Below the pieces are notes generated by a model that was given only the letters and a program-made list of their open reading frames with translations, was not told the origin of the DNA and ran no database searches. Made by a program: the position numbers and the translations under genes. Positions 1 to 6,354 of a stretch of DNA of 17,399 bases are shown here, piece after piece. The DNA is from Desulfuromonadaceae bacterium (GTDB taxonomy: Bacteria; Desulfobacterota; Desulfuromonadia; Desulfuromonadales; Syntrophotaleaceae): contig JAIOSZ010000002.1 in assembly GCA_021107335.1 (NCBI GenBank), forward strand, positions 1 to 17,399, read 5' to 3'. The stretch's first letter is position 1. Every line of letters starts with the position of its first letter.

Positions 1-358
1 GCAGGGCCGCTGGCAGCAGGGTGTGATGTTCCGTCAGTAGTCGGCAAATATTTGCGGAGAATTGTTCCAGAGGGGAGTCGGCGAAGTCCGACCAGTGGAG
101 GGCCATAAAATGATCGTAGGCCACATCGACCAGGATACCCCGGCAATGGCGCAGGGCCGGGTCGAGGCAGCGTTTGCTGCGTTGGAAATGGGGATTGGTT
201 TCGGCGAAGCGGTCAATTTTGCGGTGCAGTTTCAGACCCCAGCGAATTTCTGCGGGGTATTGGTCTTCAAGTCGGCCCTTGACATAATCGCCCATCAGGG
301 CACCAAGGCGGCAGCCGTCGGTGGGATCGGACAGAAACAGATGGACCAGATGATTCAA
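1..358 (-). CDS. acpH: ACP phosphodiesterase-like protein (AcpH/DUF479), 3' end outside window
   Basis: The minus-strand frame reads L/M-NHLVHLFLS, then DYVKGRLE, LKLHRKID and DVAYDHFMALHW. This order of motifs is that of the AcpH/DUF479 family, which removes 4'-phosphopantetheine from acyl carrier protein in the cytoplasm. About 119 of roughly 190 expected residues are visible; the C-terminus lies beyond position 1. The start is taken as TTG at 358-356: it aligns with the usual M-N-[FHY]-L-[AV]-H start of the family, and the codon just upstream in frame is TAA. It lies 14 bases after the stop of the M23 peptidase and is probably co-transcribed with it. The family call is fairly secure. Phosphodiesterase activity is known only for some members, so the exact reaction is inferred. 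Confidence 0.85.
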   Translation of the reverse strand, partial: MNHLVHLFLSDPTDGCRLGALMGDYVKGRLEDQYPAEIRWGLKLHRKIDRFAETNPHFQRSKRCLDPALRHCRGILVDVAYDHFMALHWSDFADSPLEQFSANICRLLTEHHTLLPAAL

Positions 359-372
359 TTAAATGCAGCCTG

Positions 373-1698
373 TCAGTTGCTGACGGTTTCGCTCTGTACT
401 TGCGGCATGGCAGCAGCGAGCTGGGTGGATGCGGGAGCGCCTTTATCTAGCTGAGCGATGTAGGGGGTGATGCTGATCTTAAATGCGGCCATCTGCTCGG
501 AGGAAACAGGCGCCACCGAGGGCGACTTGACTCGCAGGGGGTTGACCGTACGGCCGTTTTTGTACATGCGGAAGTCGAGATGCGGTCCGGTGGAGCGACC
601 GGTGGAGCCGACGTAGCCGATGATCTGTCCCTGGCGGACCTTCTTGCCGGTCTTGATGCCGCGGCCGAAGCGGCTCATGTGGTTGTACATGGTCACCCAA
701 CTGCCGGGGTGGCGGATTTTGACGTAATTGCCGTTGAAGCGGTTGTAGGTGGACTTGACCACCACGCCGTCGCCGACGGTCTTGATCGGGGTGCCGGTGG
801 GGGCGGCGTAGTCGATAGCAGGATGTGGTTTGTAGGTTTTGGTGATCGGGTGCAGGCGGCGCATGGTATAGCCTGACGAAATGCGGGAGAAGGAAAGAGG
901 GGCCTTGAGGAAAGCCTTGCGCAGGCTCTTGCCGTTTTCGTCGTAATAGGCGGGGCTGCGTTCGCCGTCTTTAAACAGAAAGCCACGATAAGTTTCACCG
1001 CAGTTGGTGAAGGTGGCTGCGAGAATGCGGCCGTAACCGGCCTGTTTGCCTTCTCGGAAGCGCTTTTCGACCAGCACTTGAAAGCTGTCGCCGCTCTGAA
1101 TGTCACGGATGAAGTCGATGTCCCAGGCAAAGATGTCGGCCAGGTTGATCGCCAGGGTTTCGCTTTCGCCGCTGTCGAGCACTGCACCGAACAGGCTGCT
1201 GGTGATATTGCCTTTGATAACTTGCTGTTCAACGGTATAGGGAATGGCGGTTCGAGAGGTGTCGAAACCCTCTTCGTTTTGCAAAACAATCAACTGTTCT
1301 TCATTGTCGATGTCGTATTCAAAGCGTTCAAAGGCACCATCCCGCAGGGCCAGACGATAGTTTTTCCCCGCACAGAGTTTGGATAAGGGAAAAACATCCT
1401 TGCACTGTTGATTGAGATTGTGAATTTGTTGCGGGGTAAAGATATGGCCAAGCAGGGAGGTGATGGTTTCGCCGGGCTGAATAGCGCCGCGCACCAGTTC
1501 CCGTCGTACTTCGGGCGCTGCTGTTATCTGCGGTATTGGTTTGGCGTCGTCTTGGGCAATCTTGTCTGCCGGCTGTCGGTTGGACAATAAAAACAGGCCT
1601 CCGAGTACCAGCAGTACCAGTAGCGGAAGCATAAAGCGGCGATTGGAACGGGTCCGTTGCACCAGGGAGGTGCGTGGCGGATTGAAATCGTTGTTCAT
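373..1698 (-). CDS. Membrane-anchored M23 family peptidase (LytM/OapA type)
   Basis: 441 residues. A basic N-terminus is followed by one hydrophobic segment at about residues 23-39, so the protein is probably anchored in the inner membrane and faces the periplasm. Residues about 70-140 (GAIQPGETITSLL onward) resemble the OapA/LysM-like domain. The M23 domain covers about 275-390, with HPAIDY (H292, D296), YNHMSRFGRGIKTGKKV (H340) and GPHLDF (H373). The family cleaves peptidoglycan cross-links or acts as an amidase activator. Where classical M23 enzymes have HxH, this one has H-L-D, so the second metal ligand may be Asp or the enzyme may be regulatory only. An AGGA lies just upstream of the ATG. 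The acpH-like gene follows after 14 bases. Confidence 0.92.
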   Translation of the reverse strand: MNNDFNPPRTSLVQRTRSNRRFMLPLLVLLVLGGLFLLSNRQPADKIAQDDAKPIPQITAAPEVRRELVRGAIQPGETITSLLGHIFTPQQIHNLNQQCKDVFPLSKLCAGKNYRLALRDGAFERFEYDIDNEEQLIVLQNEEGFDTSRTAIPYTVEQQVIKGNITSSLFGAVLDSGESETLAINLADIFAWDIDFIRDIQSGDSFQVLVEKRFREGKQAGYGRILAATFTNCGETYRGFLFKDGERSPAYYDENGKSLRKAFLKAPLSFSRISSGYTMRRLHPITKTYKPHPAIDYAAPTGTPIKTVGDGVVVKSTYNRFNGNYVKIRHPGSWVTMYNHMSRFGRGIKTGKKVRQGQIIGYVGSTGRSTGPHLDFRMYKNGRTVNPLRVKSPSVAPVSSEQMAAFKISITPYIAQLDKGAPASTQLAAAMPQVQSETVSN

Positions 1699-2018
1699 GG
1701 TAACGGTTCCTGAATTAATGCTATGGACATCGGTAGCCCGAAAGCTCGCTTGTCATTGTATCGACCTTAATCCTGCAGATGTTAGCAGTATTTGCCATCT
1801 TTTGTCCAGGGGCTGACTTTAACGACATAAGTCACATTGGTATCTTTATCTTATCCATCTAGACCGTGCATTGCCAAACCCCAGCAAATAATCTATCTTG
1901 GTTTCAAGCGTTAACGGCGCTTTATCGCCTTTGCAGAAGTTGGCTTTTCCCTGAGGGGAAAAGCCGTTGACCGCTATTAAAACAATCAACCTTTTTATGC
2001 ATAGACAGGATTACAGAA
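1699..2018. other. Divergent intergenic region with a perfect inverted repeat
   Basis: About 320 bases between the minus-strand M23 gene and the plus-strand M20 remnant, with no convincing gene. It should contain promoters for both directions; I could not fix their boxes. At 1942-1965 there is a perfect 10-bp inverted repeat (GGCTTTTCCC, loop TGAG, GGGAAAAGCC). It has no T-run on either side, so it is not a standard terminator; it could be an operator or an mRNA hairpin. Confidence 0.5.
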
Positions 2019-2312
2019 ATGGTTAATCAGCAACGTATCGCCGAGGAGTTCAGTCGTCTGGCCAGTATTTCCAGCCCGACCTTTGGCGAGGGGGAGATCT
2101 CCCTTTATCTGGTCGAGCGTCTGCAGAAACTCGGGCAACGGTGGTGATGGACGACGCTGGGGAGAAAATTGGCAGCGAGAGCGGCAATCTCATCGCGACC
2201 TTTCCGGTTACAGGCAAGGATAGCGAACCTCTGTTGGTTTCGGTCCACATGGATACCGTTGGACCCGCCGAAGGGGTGCAGCCGGTGCTAACAGCCGGTA
2301 AAGTACGCCTGG
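2019..2312 (+). pseudogene. Peptidase T-like M20 metallopeptidase, frameshifted and truncated by IS
   Basis: ATG at 2019 opens a frame beginning MVNQQRIAEEFSRLASISSP that stops at a TGA near 2146. From about 2138 the homology continues in another frame (ATVVMDDAGEKIGSESGNL, then LVSVHMDTVGPAEGV). This is the N-terminal part of a peptidase T-like M20 aminotripeptidase; HMDT carries the His and Asp that begin the metal site. Adding one base near 2136 restores the frame. Homology ends at about 2306-2312, where IS3 sequence starts. Only about 95 of some 370 residues remain, so the gene is dead. The exact breakpoint is uncertain because the last residues (LDETTV) resemble both sources. Confidence 0.85.
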
Positions 2313-3188
2313 ATGAAACAACAGTCTGAGTTTCGCATCCAGTCGATGTGCAGCGTTCTCCAAGTTTCCCGAAGTGGCTACTATGATTATTTGTGTCGCC
2401 CCCCAAGTGACCACCGCAACGAGGATGACAAACTCCGACTTCAGATCAATGCCGCCTTCGAAAAAGGGCGAAAGAATTATGGAACCCGGCGGATAAAGTG
2501 TGCGTTGGCAAAAGAAGAGATCACAGTCAGCCGTCGCCGCATCGGCCGGTTGATGCGAGAAGAAGGCCTTCTGGTGCAAACCAAGCGAAAATTTAAAGTA
2601 ACAACAGATTCGAATCACGACAAGCCGATCGCACCGAACCTTCTTGATCGTGAATTTACCGTTGCCACCCAAGACACGGTTTACGTTGGCGACATAACCT
2701 ACATCCCGACGCGCGAAGGTTGGTTGTATCTAGCTGTTGTCATCGACCTGTTTTCTAGGTCCGTGGTCGGATGGGCCATGGATTCACGCATGAAAGCCGA
2801 CTTGGCCAATAACGCCATGCTGATGGCCATCTGGACGCGAAAGCCCGCCCAAGGCCTTATCTTTCACAGCGATCGGGGCAGCCAATATGCCTCCGACGAT
2901 TATCGGCAAACCCTCAAAACCCACGGTGCTAAAGCCAGCATGAGCAAAAAAGGTGATTGTTGGGATAATGCCGTAGCTGAGAGCTTTTTCCGCACCCTAA
3001 AAGCTGAACTGGTTCACCATTGCTGCTTCGAAACTCGCGAAGAAGCCAGGGCTGCAACATTCGAGTACATCGAAGTTTTCTACAACCGCCAGCGACTGCA
3101 TTCTTCTAACGGATATGAAGCTCCGCTAGTATTTGAGATGATGCAAAAAGCTGCGTAATCTTGTGTCCGATAAAGTGTTGACACATCA
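2306..3188 (+). mobile_element. Partial IS3-family insertion sequence (orfB plus right end)
   Basis: The element has a complete-looking orfB and a right end reading GTGTTGACACATCA up to about 3188. There is no orfA in front of orfB and no matching left inverted repeat (TGATGTGTCAACAC) in the window, so the left part is missing. The right boundary is set by the ferredoxin remnant, whose homology stops at 3189. The left boundary is approximate. The two flanking genes are different and both truncated, so this is not a simple insertion: DNA was lost with it. The copy is probably immobile. Confidence 0.85.
2313..3158 (+). CDS. IS3-family transposase OrfB
   Basis: 281 residues. Helix-turn-helix-like N-terminal part (SVLQVSRSGYYDYL, residues 14-27; NYGTRRI near 55; MREEGLL near 81), then an rve-type integrase core. 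The acidic triad is visible: D127 in YVGDITYI, D187 in HSDRGSQY and E223 in AESFFRTLK, with 35 residues between the last two, the DD(35)E spacing of IS3. It ends YNRQRLHSSNGYEAP, the usual C-terminal motif. In IS3 elements the active enzyme is an OrfAB frameshift fusion; orfA is absent, so activity is unlikely although this frame is open. No ribosome binding site of note precedes the ATG. Confidence 0.95.
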   Translation: MKQQSEFRIQSMCSVLQVSRSGYYDYLCRPPSDHRNEDDKLRLQINAAFEKGRKNYGTRRIKCALAKEEITVSRRRIGRLMREEGLLVQTKRKFKVTTDSNHDKPIAPNLLDREFTVATQDTVYVGDITYIPTREGWLYLAVVIDLFSRSVVGWAMDSRMKADLANNAMLMAIWTRKPAQGLIFHSDRGSQYASDDYRQTLKTHGAKASMSKKGDCWDNAVAESFFRTLKAELVHHCCFETREEARAATFEYIEVFYNRQRLHSSNGYEAPLVFEMMQKAA

Positions 3189-3260
3189 GGCATCCACCGG
3201 ACAGACATCGTCACAGGCTCCGCAATTGATACAATCTTCGGTGATATAGTGCGTTCCCAT
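3186..3260 (-). pseudogene. 4Fe-4S ferredoxin N-terminus, truncated by IS3 right end
   Basis: From ATG at 3260, with GGGAGGTGACGAG just upstream, the frame reads MGTHYITEDCINCGAC then DDVCPVDA and meets TGA. C10, C13, C16 and C20 form the CxxCxxC...CP cluster motif of small bacterial ferredoxins. Homology stops exactly where the IS3 end begins (3188/3189) and the TGA comes from the IS. The rest of the gene, normally another 30-50 residues with a second cluster motif, is gone. It was divergent from the flavoprotein gene at 3437. Confidence 0.88.
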
Positions 3261-3436
3261 CTCGTCACCTCCCTTTTGGCTGGTTTATTACCGCACAAAC
3301 TGTTTGCAGCACAGCGAGATCCGCAAGGTTGTCCAGCAAGGGCACAAATTCCCATGTTCGGCCTGCTCCGCCCCTTCCTGATGATATGGTAGAATATAAA
3401 CAAAACGCCTCAGCATCATACGGAAGGGTGGGCCGC

Positions 3437-4288
3437 ATGTTCCCCATCGTCAGCAACGATCTCATCGCGCCCTACGTCCATCGACTTATCATTCAGGCCC
3501 CGCGCGTTGCCAAGGCCCGCCGGCCCGGCCAGTTCGTCATTGTTCACGCCGACCGGCAAGCCGAACGCGTTCCTTTGACCATCGCCGACGCCGATACCGA
3601 CCGGGGAACCATCACCCTCTTCGTTCAGGCTGTTGGCTATTCGACCTGTCGCCTGGTGGCCATGTCATCCGGCGAGTCCCTGCGCGACCTGGCCGGGCCC
3701 CTTGGCCGGCCAACCCGAATCGAACGCTACGGCAGGGTCGCCTGCATCGGCGGCGGCGTCGGCACAGCGGTTCTTTACCCCTTGGCCAAAGCTCTGGCCG
3801 CAGTTGGCAACCAGGTCATCACCATTATCGGCGGCCGTACCAGCGAGTTCATCATCCTCGCCAATGAACTGACCGAATTTTCTTCCGAGGTGCTGATTAC
3901 GACCGAAGACGGTAGCCGCGGCAAAAAAGGCTTTGTCACCCATGTCCTGCAATACCTCATTGGCGACCCTCGTTCTGTGCCGCAGGCGGTCTATGCCGTC
4001 GGCCCGGTGCCGATGATGAAAGCGGTCACCGACATGACCCGCCCCCACCAGATCAAGACCATCGTCAGCCTCAACCCGATCATGATCGACGGCACTGGCA
4101 TGTGCGGTGGTTGCCGGGTAATGGTCGGCGGCCAAATGAAATTCGCCTGCGTCGACGGTCCGGAATTCGATGCCCACCAGGTCGATTTCGCACTCCTGGC
4201 CGATCGCCTCTCCACCTACCGTGATGAAGAGTGTCGCATGCTGCAGCGCTTGCCCAAGCAGCAGCGCCCCGCGGCGCGCCAGCGCTAG
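3437..4288 (+). CDS. NfnA/SudB-like FAD/NAD-binding oxidoreductase subunit
   Basis: 283 residues from ATG 3437, which fits the family's N-terminus (MFPIVSNDLIAPYVHRL) and length; an upstream in-frame ATG at 3329 adds 36 residues without similarity. FAD part: PGQFVIVH (30-37) and RVPLTIAD (44-51). NAD part: CIGGGVGTAVLYP (103-115), IIGGRTSE (130-137) and YAVGPVPMM (186-194). A [2Fe-2S] site is formed by D218, C223, C226 and C238 (IDGTGMCGGC, FACVDGP); one Asp and three Cys is the pattern of NfnA. The family works as the small subunit of NADH-dependent ferredoxin:NADP oxidoreductase or sulfide dehydrogenase. The expected large subunit (GltD/SudA type) does not follow, so the partner must be elsewhere or lost. 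A GAAGGGTGGG stretch precedes the start. Confidence 0.85.
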   Translation: MFPIVSNDLIAPYVHRLIIQAPRVAKARRPGQFVIVHADRQAERVPLTIADADTDRGTITLFVQAVGYSTCRLVAMSSGESLRDLAGPLGRPTRIERYGRVACIGGGVGTAVLYPLAKALAAVGNQVITIIGGRTSEFIILANELTEFSSEVLITTEDGSRGKKGFVTHVLQYLIGDPRSVPQAVYAVGPVPMMKAVTDMTRPHQIKTIVSLNPIMIDGTGMCGGCRVMVGGQMKFACVDGPEFDAHQVDFALLADRLSTYRDEECRMLQRLPKQQRPAARQR

Positions 4289-4327
4289 CAAACTTGTTGC
4301 TACAGACGGCACTCGAGAAAAATAAAA

Positions 4328-4354
4328 AGGTCACCTCCCTTGTGAAGATAACCT
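4328..4354 (-). terminator. Rho-independent terminator of small-protein gene copy A
   Basis: Read on the minus strand, AGGTTATCTTC (4354-4344) pairs with GGAGGTGACCT (4338-4328) through eight Watson-Crick and three G-U pairs around a 5-nt loop. TTTTTATTTTT follows. It sits at the same relative place as the perfect-stem terminator of copy B at 5031-5056; the stem has been kept through wobble pairs. Confidence 0.75.
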
Positions 4355-4445
4355 GACTCTATGCTTCACGGCAGCCCTGCGGTCAAAACCTGACCGGCAC
4401 CGCTACAGATGATTAGATTCCGCCCTTGTGGCCGGCATGGCTCGA

Positions 4446-4637
4446 CTAACAACTGCCCGGAGAACGCTCCGAACCCCGCGCACCGGCGGAGACCGGCAGC
4501 ATGGGCTTACCGTTGCACAGCACTTCGGCTTCGCATTCGGTCCAGCATGCATCGCCTTTGCAAACTTTGGTTACTGTGAACTCAATATTATATTCACCTG
4601 CTTTGCCAATCAAAACGTCACCATCTTGCAGTCTCAT
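4446..4637 (-). CDS. Small four-cysteine protein, copy A (C-terminally truncated)
   Basis: 63 residues starting MRLQDGDVLIGKAGEYNIEF. AAGGAGAAGG ends 3 bases before the ATG. I do not recognise the family. Four cysteines shared with copy B (C26, C31, C35, C41; spacing CX4CX3CX5C) within KVCKGDACWTEC and VLCNGKP could bind a metal or form disulfides. No signal peptide or membrane segment, so probably cytoplasmic. Against copy B (5122-5340) a GAG codon has become TAG, removing the last nine residues; after the stop the frame still encodes HAGHKG, the copy B ending. An extra Cys (C63) is the new last residue. It has its own promoter and terminator. Function unknown. Confidence 0.72.
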   Translation of the reverse strand: MRLQDGDVLIGKAGEYNIEFTVTKVCKGDACWTECEAEVLCNGKPMLPVSAGARGSERSPGSC

Positions 4638-4679
4638 GGTCCTTCTCCTTTCCGCCGCAAAGTATACCTTCCTCCTTTC

Positions 4680-4707
4680 ACTATATCTCCAGATACCCTG
4701 TCCGCAA
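4680..4707 (-). promoter_or_regulatory. Sigma70-type promoter of copy A
   Basis: On the minus strand TTGCGG (4707-4702), a 16-nt spacer, then TATAGT (4685-4680). The same arrangement with TATAAT occurs ahead of copy B. The ATG lies about 43 bases downstream of the -10 box. Confidence 0.65.
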
Positions 4708-4825
4708 GACCCTCATCGACAAAAACAACTGCCTAAACAAGCTGCATTGAAATGAATCGCCCCCAGTTTCCTAGACACTCGCGACCCATTTGGTAGTATC
4801 TCACAAGTCACCATGCGCAAGACGC

Positions 4826-4862
4826 AGAACGGCTCAACCAAAAGACTAGGTTGAGCCGTTCT
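4826..4862. other. Perfect 14-bp inverted repeat between the two repeat copies
   Basis: AGAACGGCTCAACC (4826-4839), a 9-nt loop, then GGTTGAGCCGTTCT (4849-4862). The plus side continues TATATGTTGTT, only weakly T-rich, so it may be a poor terminator, part of a small RNA, or a protein-binding site. There is no gene right before it on either strand. Confidence 0.6.
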
Positions 4863-4983
4863 TATATGTTGTTCCAGAACACAGGGGGGTCCTATATCAT
4901 TTATGGATCTATCAGACACTGGCTCAGCATGCCAGAGGATTGGGAACAGCCTGTTGTTGTTTGCTCGTACGGCTGAACAAATA

Positions 4984-5007
4984 CAACCTAAAAGGTTGCC
5001 TTTTTTT
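4984..5007 (+). terminator. Terminator-like hairpin, plus strand
   Basis: CAACCT-AAA-AGGTTG hairpin (4984-4998), then CC and seven T (5001-5007). The stem is short but the T-run is good. No protein gene precedes it on the plus strand within 690 bases, so if real it ends an unannotated short transcript from about 4760-4980. Confidence 0.5.
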
Positions 5008-5025
5008 CGTTTATAGACCCGAAAT

Positions 5026-5056
5026 AAAAAGGTCATTTCCTCAAGGGGAAATGACC
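5026..5056 (-). terminator. Rho-independent terminator of small-protein gene copy B
   Basis: On the minus strand GGTCATTTCC (5056-5047), a 6-nt loop, GGAAATGACC (5040-5031), then TTTTTATTTC. Perfect 10-bp stem plus T-run, 66 bases after the stop codon of the gene at 5122-5340. Confidence 0.88.
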
Positions 5057-5121
5057 AGATTCTATGCTTCACGGCACCCCTACGGTCAAGACCCGACTGG
5101 CACCACTACAGATTATTACAC

Positions 5122-5340
5122 TCAGCCCTTGTGGCCGGCATGCCCTTCCTCACGGCGCCCCGGAGAGCGCTCCGAAATCCGCGCACCGGCGGAGACAGGC
5201 AGCATGGGCTTACCGTTGCACATCACTTCGGCGTCGCATTCGGTCCAGCATACATCGCCTTTGCAAACCTTGGTTACGGTGAACTCAACATCATATTCAC
5301 CTGCTTTGCCAATAAAAACGTCACCATCTTGCAATCTCAT
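5122..5340 (-). CDS. Small four-cysteine protein, copy B (full length)
   Basis: 72 residues starting MRLQDGDVFIGKAGEYDVEF, with AAGGAGAAGG just before the ATG. About 85 percent identical to copy A over the first 61 residues, and most nucleotide changes are silent or conservative (I/V, D/E, A/V), which suggests both copies were kept under protein-level selection. Cys 26, 31, 35 and 41 are conserved; they lie in KVCKGDVCWTEC and VMCNGKP. The charged tail RREEGHAGHKG adds two His, so a metal-binding role is possible but unproven. No family recognised; soluble, cytoplasmic by sequence. Its transcription unit (promoter 5411-5384, terminator 5056-5026) is self-contained and monocistronic. Confidence 0.78.
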   Translation of the reverse strand: MRLQDGDVFIGKAGEYDVEFTVTKVCKGDVCWTECDAEVMCNGKPMLPVSAGARISERSPGRREEGHAGHKG

Positions 5341-5383
5341 TACCCTTCTCCTTTCTGCCGCGGTAGCGTATCTTCACACATTT

Positions 5384-5411
5384 ATTATATATCCAGATAC
5401 CCTGTCCGCAA
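5384..5411 (-). promoter_or_regulatory. Sigma70-type promoter of copy B
   Basis: On the minus strand TTGCGG (5411-5406), 16-nt spacer, TATAAT (5389-5384). The predicted start is near 5377, giving a leader of about 37 bases. Conservation with copy A supports it: the -35 box is identical and the -10 differs at one base. Confidence 0.7.
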
Positions 5412-5652
5412 GCCCCTCATCGACAAAAACAACTGCCTAAAGAAGCTGCATTGAAAAGCTCTCTTCGGGTGCTATGATGAAAGGATAATCTAGAAAGTCT
5501 TGCTCTTTCCATCCACCCCGGAAAGAGACGAAAACTTTGTGTTTATCAGGAATACCTTCGTGGAAAAGTCGGCGGATGTCTCGCTAAGTTGTTGAAACTT
5601 TTAACCTCTAGCGTATCTCTTGAAAACGAATATTACAGAGCTAGGAGCATAA

Positions 5653-5976
5653 ATGAAAGTGTGCGTCACATCTTATGGACCGACTCTGGATTCGAAGGTG
5701 CAGCCAATTTTTGGCAGGTGCCAATACTTTATCTTTGTCGATCCGGTAAACATGGAATCCGAAGTGGAACCCAATCCATATGCTTCTGCTTCTGGCGAGG
5801 CCGGGGTAGAAAGTGCGAAGTTGGTCATCGAAAAAGGAGCGGGCGTTGTATTGACGGGCCGGATGGGTATCAAGGCCCGGCAAGTTTTAGATGCCGCCGG
5901 AGTGAAGATCATGATCATGAAAGGGGAAATCGTCAGAGAGGTGGTGAAGGCATTTTGGAAGAGTGGTTCAGCTTGA
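5653..5976 (+). CDS. NifX/NifB C-terminal-like protein (dinitrogenase FeMo-cofactor family)
   Basis: 107 residues; AGGAG at 5643-5647 supports ATG 5653. The chain MKVCVTSYGPTLDSKVQPIF, GRCQYFIFVDP, GEAGVESAKLVIEKGAGVVL and TGRMGIKARQVLDAAGV is the PF02579 fold found in NifX, NafY and the NifB tail, where it holds Fe-S or FeMo-cofactor precursors. Stand-alone copies are common beside Mrp-type ATPases in anaerobes without nif genes, and no nif genes are seen here, so a role in nitrogen fixation should not be assumed. The same domain ends the CDF protein at 9382-10563. A perfect 8-bp inverted repeat (CTCTTTCC/GGAAAGAG, 5503-5527) lies in its upstream region. It stands alone; decayed genes follow. 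Confidence 0.9.
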   Translation: MKVCVTSYGPTLDSKVQPIFGRCQYFIFVDPVNMESEVEPNPYASASGEAGVESAKLVIEKGAGVVLTGRMGIKARQVLDAAGVKIMIMKGEIVREVVKAFWKSGSA

Positions 5977-6176
5977 GATCCTGTTCTAAAAGGGAGATCA
6001 AATAGTGCATGTTTAACCCAGGCACTGCGGTTGTTATCACCACTTCTGGGAAGTTTATCTTCCCCTACCCATTCGTCGTGCGCAGAACCTCCCATTCCCG
6101 AAGAAACCCGAAGAAATTGGGAAAAGGCCGAAAGCCAAAGACTTGAGAGACCAGAACAAGAGTCCCGAAAGATTTC

Positions 6177-6350
6177 ATGCCCCGGATTCTGCAAGATATC
6201 TTTTTCCATGCCCAGATGATCACCTGCTTCGTCATCGCCATGACACAGTTGATCGAATATCTCAATGTGCGGGCTCAAAGGGATAAGGCAGCAGCAGCGA
6301 GTGCGCCATAGTCATTGGCAACGGTATCTTGCACTAGGTAGGGATTGCAG
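6177..6350 (+). pseudogene. Remnant of 10-TM putative metal exporter (PF11449-like)
   Basis: From ATG 6177 the frame reads MPRILQDIFFHAQMITCFVI, then AMTQLIEYLNVRAQ, and meets TAG at 6309-6311. One frame over, HWQRYLALG (about 6313-6339) continues the match. The intact exporter at 10568-11599 begins with LTHAIMITGFVF, LVIEYLNV and RWQQYLLAS, so this is the N-terminus of a paralogue with a frameshift and loss of the remaining 290 or so residues. The roughly 200 bases before it (5977-6176) hold no gene I can identify. Confidence 0.75.
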
Positions 6351-6354
6351 TTAG

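Larger units (their letters stand above)
4320..4752. repeat. Direct repeat copy A: duplicated transcription unit
   Basis: This block matches 5023-5457 over almost its whole length, offset by about 702-704 bases in the same orientation. Shared landmarks include GGCAGCATGGGCTTACCGTT, CCAGATACCCTGTCCGCAAG and AACAACTGCCTAAA. It covers terminator, gene, RBS and promoter of the small Cys protein, so a whole unit was duplicated. Differences are scattered substitutions, so the duplication is not recent. About 270 unrelated bases separate the copies. Confidence 0.9.
5023..5457. repeat. Direct repeat copy B: duplicated transcription unit
   Basis: Partner of 4320-4752 in the same orientation. It carries the longer gene with perfect terminator stem and consensus -10 box, so it looks closer to the ancestral state. 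Similarity fades after GCTGCATTGAAA at the right end (5446-5457; copy A 4741-4752) and before the ATAAAAAGGTCA at the left end. No target-site duplication or transposase is attached, so unequal exchange is a likelier origin than transposition. Confidence 0.9.

Noticed and set aside
693..1289. 198-codon minus-strand open frame inside the M23 gene
   Set aside because: Out-of-frame shadow of the peptidase: Ser/Thr/Pro-rich translation, no RBS, and the real frame carries all M23 motifs.
2608..2620. GATTCGAATC, resembling a tRNA T-loop
   Set aside because: It lies inside the IS3 transposase gene and no acceptor or anticodon stem can be drawn around it.
4286..4302. TAGCAA/TTGCTA hairpin at the end of the NfnA/SudB-like gene
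   Set aside because: Six-bp stem with no following T-run; not enough to call a terminator.
3665..4312. 215-codon minus-strand open frame opposite the NfnA/SudB-like gene
   Set aside because: His/Asp/Ala-rich antisense of a GC-rich gene with clear FAD and NAD motifs on the plus strand; no similarity or start signal.
4713..5072. 119-codon minus-strand open frame spanning the inter-repeat region
   Set aside because: It crosses the copy B terminator, the inverted repeat and the repeat boundary, and has no RBS or recognisable protein pattern.
4320..5457. Repeat pair considered as a transposon or CRISPR-like structure
   Set aside because: Only two long diverged copies, no terminal inverted repeats, transposase or regular spacers; a duplicated gene unit explains it.
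5589..6005. 138-codon plus-strand open frame
   Set aside because: Shadow of the NifX-like gene in another frame; Arg/Gly-rich with no start signal.
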